In this document: one piece after another, positions 62,163 through 64,000 of the stretch | How the letters are laid out: each line of letters begins with the position of its first letter | Numbering within the stretch: position 1 is the first letter of the stretch | Program-made: the position numbers and the translations under genes | The notes under the pieces: model-generated | Told to the model about the DNA's origin: nothing | Databases searched by the model: none | Seen by the model: the letters and a program-made list of their open reading frames with translations, nothing else | Assembly (NCBI RefSeq): GCF_001750105.1 | Contig: NZ_CP014143.1 | Location: 1,178,001 to 1,242,000, forward strand | Origin: Microbulbifer aggregans | GTDB taxonomy: Bacteria > Pseudomonadota > Gammaproteobacteria > Pseudomonadales > Cellvibrionaceae | Direction: 5' to 3' | Length of the DNA: 64,000 nucleotides

Positions 62163-63857
62163 TTGAACAGATTTTCCCGGCGTAATTTTATCAAGACAGC
62201 ACTTGCCGCCAGCGGCGGCGTGATGGTCTCCACTTCCCTGCAGGCCATGAGCCGGCCGGAGCTCCCCTCGCAGGTCAGCTTTAGTCACGGGGTCGCCAGC
62301 GGTGACCCGCTGCAAGATGCGGTAATTCTCTGGACCCGGGCCACGCCGGCTTCTTCGGTGAGAGATGGTGAGCCGATCAAGGTCACCTGGGAACTGGCCC
62401 GGGACGAGCAGTTTGTGGATGTGCTGCGTCGGGGCAGTGCTGAGACGAGTTCGGGGCGCGACTATACCATCAAGATCGATGTGCAGGGGCTAGAGCCGAA
62501 TACCGCCTACTACTATCGCTTTGTCGGCGCCAGTGAGCAGAGCCCGGTGGGCCGCACCAAGACCCTGCCCGCCGGTGGCGTGGAGCAGGTAAAACTGGCC
62601 GTATTCTCCTGTTCCAATTACCCGGCCGGTTACTTCAATGCCTATGCGCTGGCCGCCCAGCGCGGTGACTGGGATGCGGTGCTTCATCTCGGCGACTACA
62701 TCTACGAGTATCCGGCGGACGGTTATGCCACTGAGCGTGCGGCAGAAATTGGCCGCGCGCTGCCAGAAGACAATGCCGGCGAGATTCTGTCGCTGGCGGA
62801 CTATCGCAAGCGTTACGCCCTCTACCGTGCCGATAACGGCCTGCAAGCATTGCACGCGGCAGCGCCGTTTATCACCGTCTGGGATGACCACGAAGTTGCC
62901 AATGATGCCTGGAAGGGCGGAGCAGAAAATCACAGCCCGGAAGAGGGGGATTTTTTCGAGCGCCGTGCGGCCGCGATTCAGGCCTATTACGAATGGCTGC
63001 CCATTCGCCCACCACAGGGCGAGACCAAGCCGCAGATCTACCGTAGCTTCCAGTTCGGTGACCTGATAGACCTGCATATGCTGGACACCCGGGTTATCGG
63101 CCGCGATGAGCAGCTGCAGTTTTCTCGCTATCTGGGCGAGGATGGCAGTTTCGATGGCCGTGCCTTTGGTGCGGCGCTGGCAGATCCGGAACGCACCCTG
63201 CTCGGCCCGACACAGCGCAACTGGCTGGCGGAAACGCTGCAGCAATCCACAGGCAAATGGCAGCTGCTGGGCCAGCAGGTGCTGATGGGCAAGATGTTCC
63301 TGCCGGCGGAAATCCTCATGAGCTACTACAGTCGGGGCAAGAGGCCAGATCCCACCCGCGAACTGGTTGAGCTGAAAATGGCCAGCCTGAAGGGTGAGCC
63401 GCTGAGCGAAGCCCAGCGTGGGCGGCTGCAGCAGCTGGTGCCTTACAACCTGGATGCCTGGGACGGCTATGCGGTGGAGCGCGAGGCGCTGTACCGGCAT
63501 GTGGCGGAGCTGGGCAAGAACCTGGTGGTAGTGGCAGGGGATACCCACAATGCCTGGTATAACCACCTGAAGGATGACAGCGGCCGTTTAATCGGGCTGG
63601 AATTTGCTACGCCCAGTGTTACTTCACCAGGTATGGAGTCTTATCTGCAGCTGGATGAGCGAGCAGCGCAGGAGCTTGCCCATGGCATGCCGGTTCTGAT
63701 CGACGACCTGCAGTACTGCAACCTGCACCAGCGTGGCTTTATGGCGCTGACCTTCAGCCGTGATGAAGTGCGGGCAGAATGGACGTTTGTGGATAACATC
63801 GACAGCACTGAATTCGCTGAGGTCGGCCGCCACCAAGTTGTCCATCAGCTGGTGTGA
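62163..63857 (+). CDS. phoD: PhoD-family alkaline phosphatase, Tat-exported
   Basis: A 564-residue phosphodiesterase/alkaline phosphatase. The N-terminus is a twin-arginine signal (FSRRNFIKTALAASGG), so it is exported folded. PhoD features: FSHGVASGDPLQDAVILWTR, SCSNYPAGYFNAY, LHLGDYIYEY, WDDHEVANDAWK and VVAGDTHNAWYN, which hold the metal ligands. The start is TTG. A phosphate-scavenging role under low phosphate is typical; no Pho box was identified by eye. The last 140 bases of the window after it hold nothing I can assign. Confidence 0.92.
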   Translation: MNRFSRRNFIKTALAASGGVMVSTSLQAMSRPELPSQVSFSHGVASGDPLQDAVILWTRATPASSVRDGEPIKVTWELARDEQFVDVLRRGSAETSSGRDYTIKIDVQGLEPNTAYYYRFVGASEQSPVGRTKTLPAGGVEQVKLAVFSCSNYPAGYFNAYALAAQRGDWDAVLHLGDYIYEYPADGYATERAAEIGRALPEDNAGEILSLADYRKRYALYRADNGLQALHAAAPFITVWDDHEVANDAWKGGAENHSPEEGDFFERRAAAIQAYYEWLPIRPPQGETKPQIYRSFQFGDLIDLHMLDTRVIGRDEQLQFSRYLGEDGSFDGRAFGAALADPERTLLGPTQRNWLAETLQQSTGKWQLLGQQVLMGKMFLPAEILMSYYSRGKRPDPTRELVELKMASLKGEPLSEAQRGRLQQLVPYNLDAWDGYAVEREALYRHVAELGKNLVVVAGDTHNAWYNHLKDDSGRLIGLEFATPSVTSPGMESYLQLDERAAQELAHGMPVLIDDLQYCNLHQRGFMALTFSRDEVRAEWTFVDNIDSTEFAEVGRHQVVHQLV

Positions 63858-64000
63858 CTGGGAAGCAGGCCGTTAATTCTTTGTGCCAGTCGAAAGGATA
63901 AAAGACACGTTCCGGGCCACTGAGAAAGGAGTTAGGGCTACATACCTTCGCATAAGTGCGCATATTACCCGGTGGCTCGAATTTGAAAGGTGCGCATCGA

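Noticed and set aside
1..64000. CRISPR arrays, rRNA, tRNA or insertion sequences
   Set aside because: No regularly spaced repeats, transposase motifs or structural RNA sequence were recognised anywhere in the window.

Overview
The window looks like chromosomal DNA of a Gram-negative, probably marine, gammaproteobacterium of the Cellvibrionales/Alteromonadales type. The signs are a TonB-dependent receptor controlled by an ECF sigma factor, several exported or lipoprotein hydrolases (sulfatase, M16 and DUF885 peptidases, PhoD), a DUF6445 protein and a GC-rich core. Microbulbifer is a reasonable guess from gene content, but it is inference. No rRNA, tRNA, integrase, transposase or CRISPR array was seen.

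Layout. 1-4.5 kb: the end of a fumarylacetoacetate-hydrolase gene, a lipoprotein sulfatase, a nitrilase-family amidase and an aldose-1-epimerase-like protein. 4.5-20.2 kb: a sugar-uptake and catabolism locus. GntR and NanE diverge from a tightly overlapping run of 11 genes that ends at a strong terminator. The run holds a binding protein, ROK kinase, two permeases, GH38 alpha-mannosidase, DUF4127 protein, FAD oxidoreductase, ABC ATPase, GHL10-type glycosidase, PfkB kinase and AGE epimerase. It reads as import of a short mannose- and amino-sugar-containing glycan, cytoplasmic cleavage, and entry of mannose (via fructose) and ManNAc (via ManNAc-6-P) into central metabolism.

20.4-31.3 kb: a LOG-family enzyme, then a leftward cluster of ECF sigma factor, short FecR-like anti-sigma, TonB receptor, SLC13 dicarboxylate transporter and an exported adenylosuccinate-lyase-like enzyme. 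To the right are an N-formylglutamate-amidohydrolase-like lipoprotein and a DUF885 peptidase.

31.36-46.43 kb: a defence island with base composition unlike its flanks. It has three parts. The first is an AT-rich GHKL-ATPase / receiver-domain pair followed by a Vsr endonuclease. The second is a leftward 5-methylcytosine methyltransferase and restriction endonuclease. The third is a rightward UvrD-like helicase, DrmA, DrmB (DUF1998) and NERD-nuclease/helicase. DrmA, DrmB and the methyltransferase are DISARM hallmarks, but DrmC, DrmD and DrmE are absent and two SF1 helicases are present instead. I consider this unusual DISARM-like composite the most interesting system in the window.

46.7-64 kb: an AttEFGH-like ABC operon (ATPase, FtsX-type permease, lipocalin-like lipoprotein), GNAT and DTW-domain genes back to back, an AT-richer islet with an ATP-grasp gene and a frameshifted RlaP-type nucleotidyltransferase (with an Illumina-adapter-like stretch just upstream), an OsmC-YcaO fusion, DUF6445, an M16 peptidase lipoprotein, MtgA, an exported alpha/beta hydrolase and a Tat-exported PhoD phosphatase.
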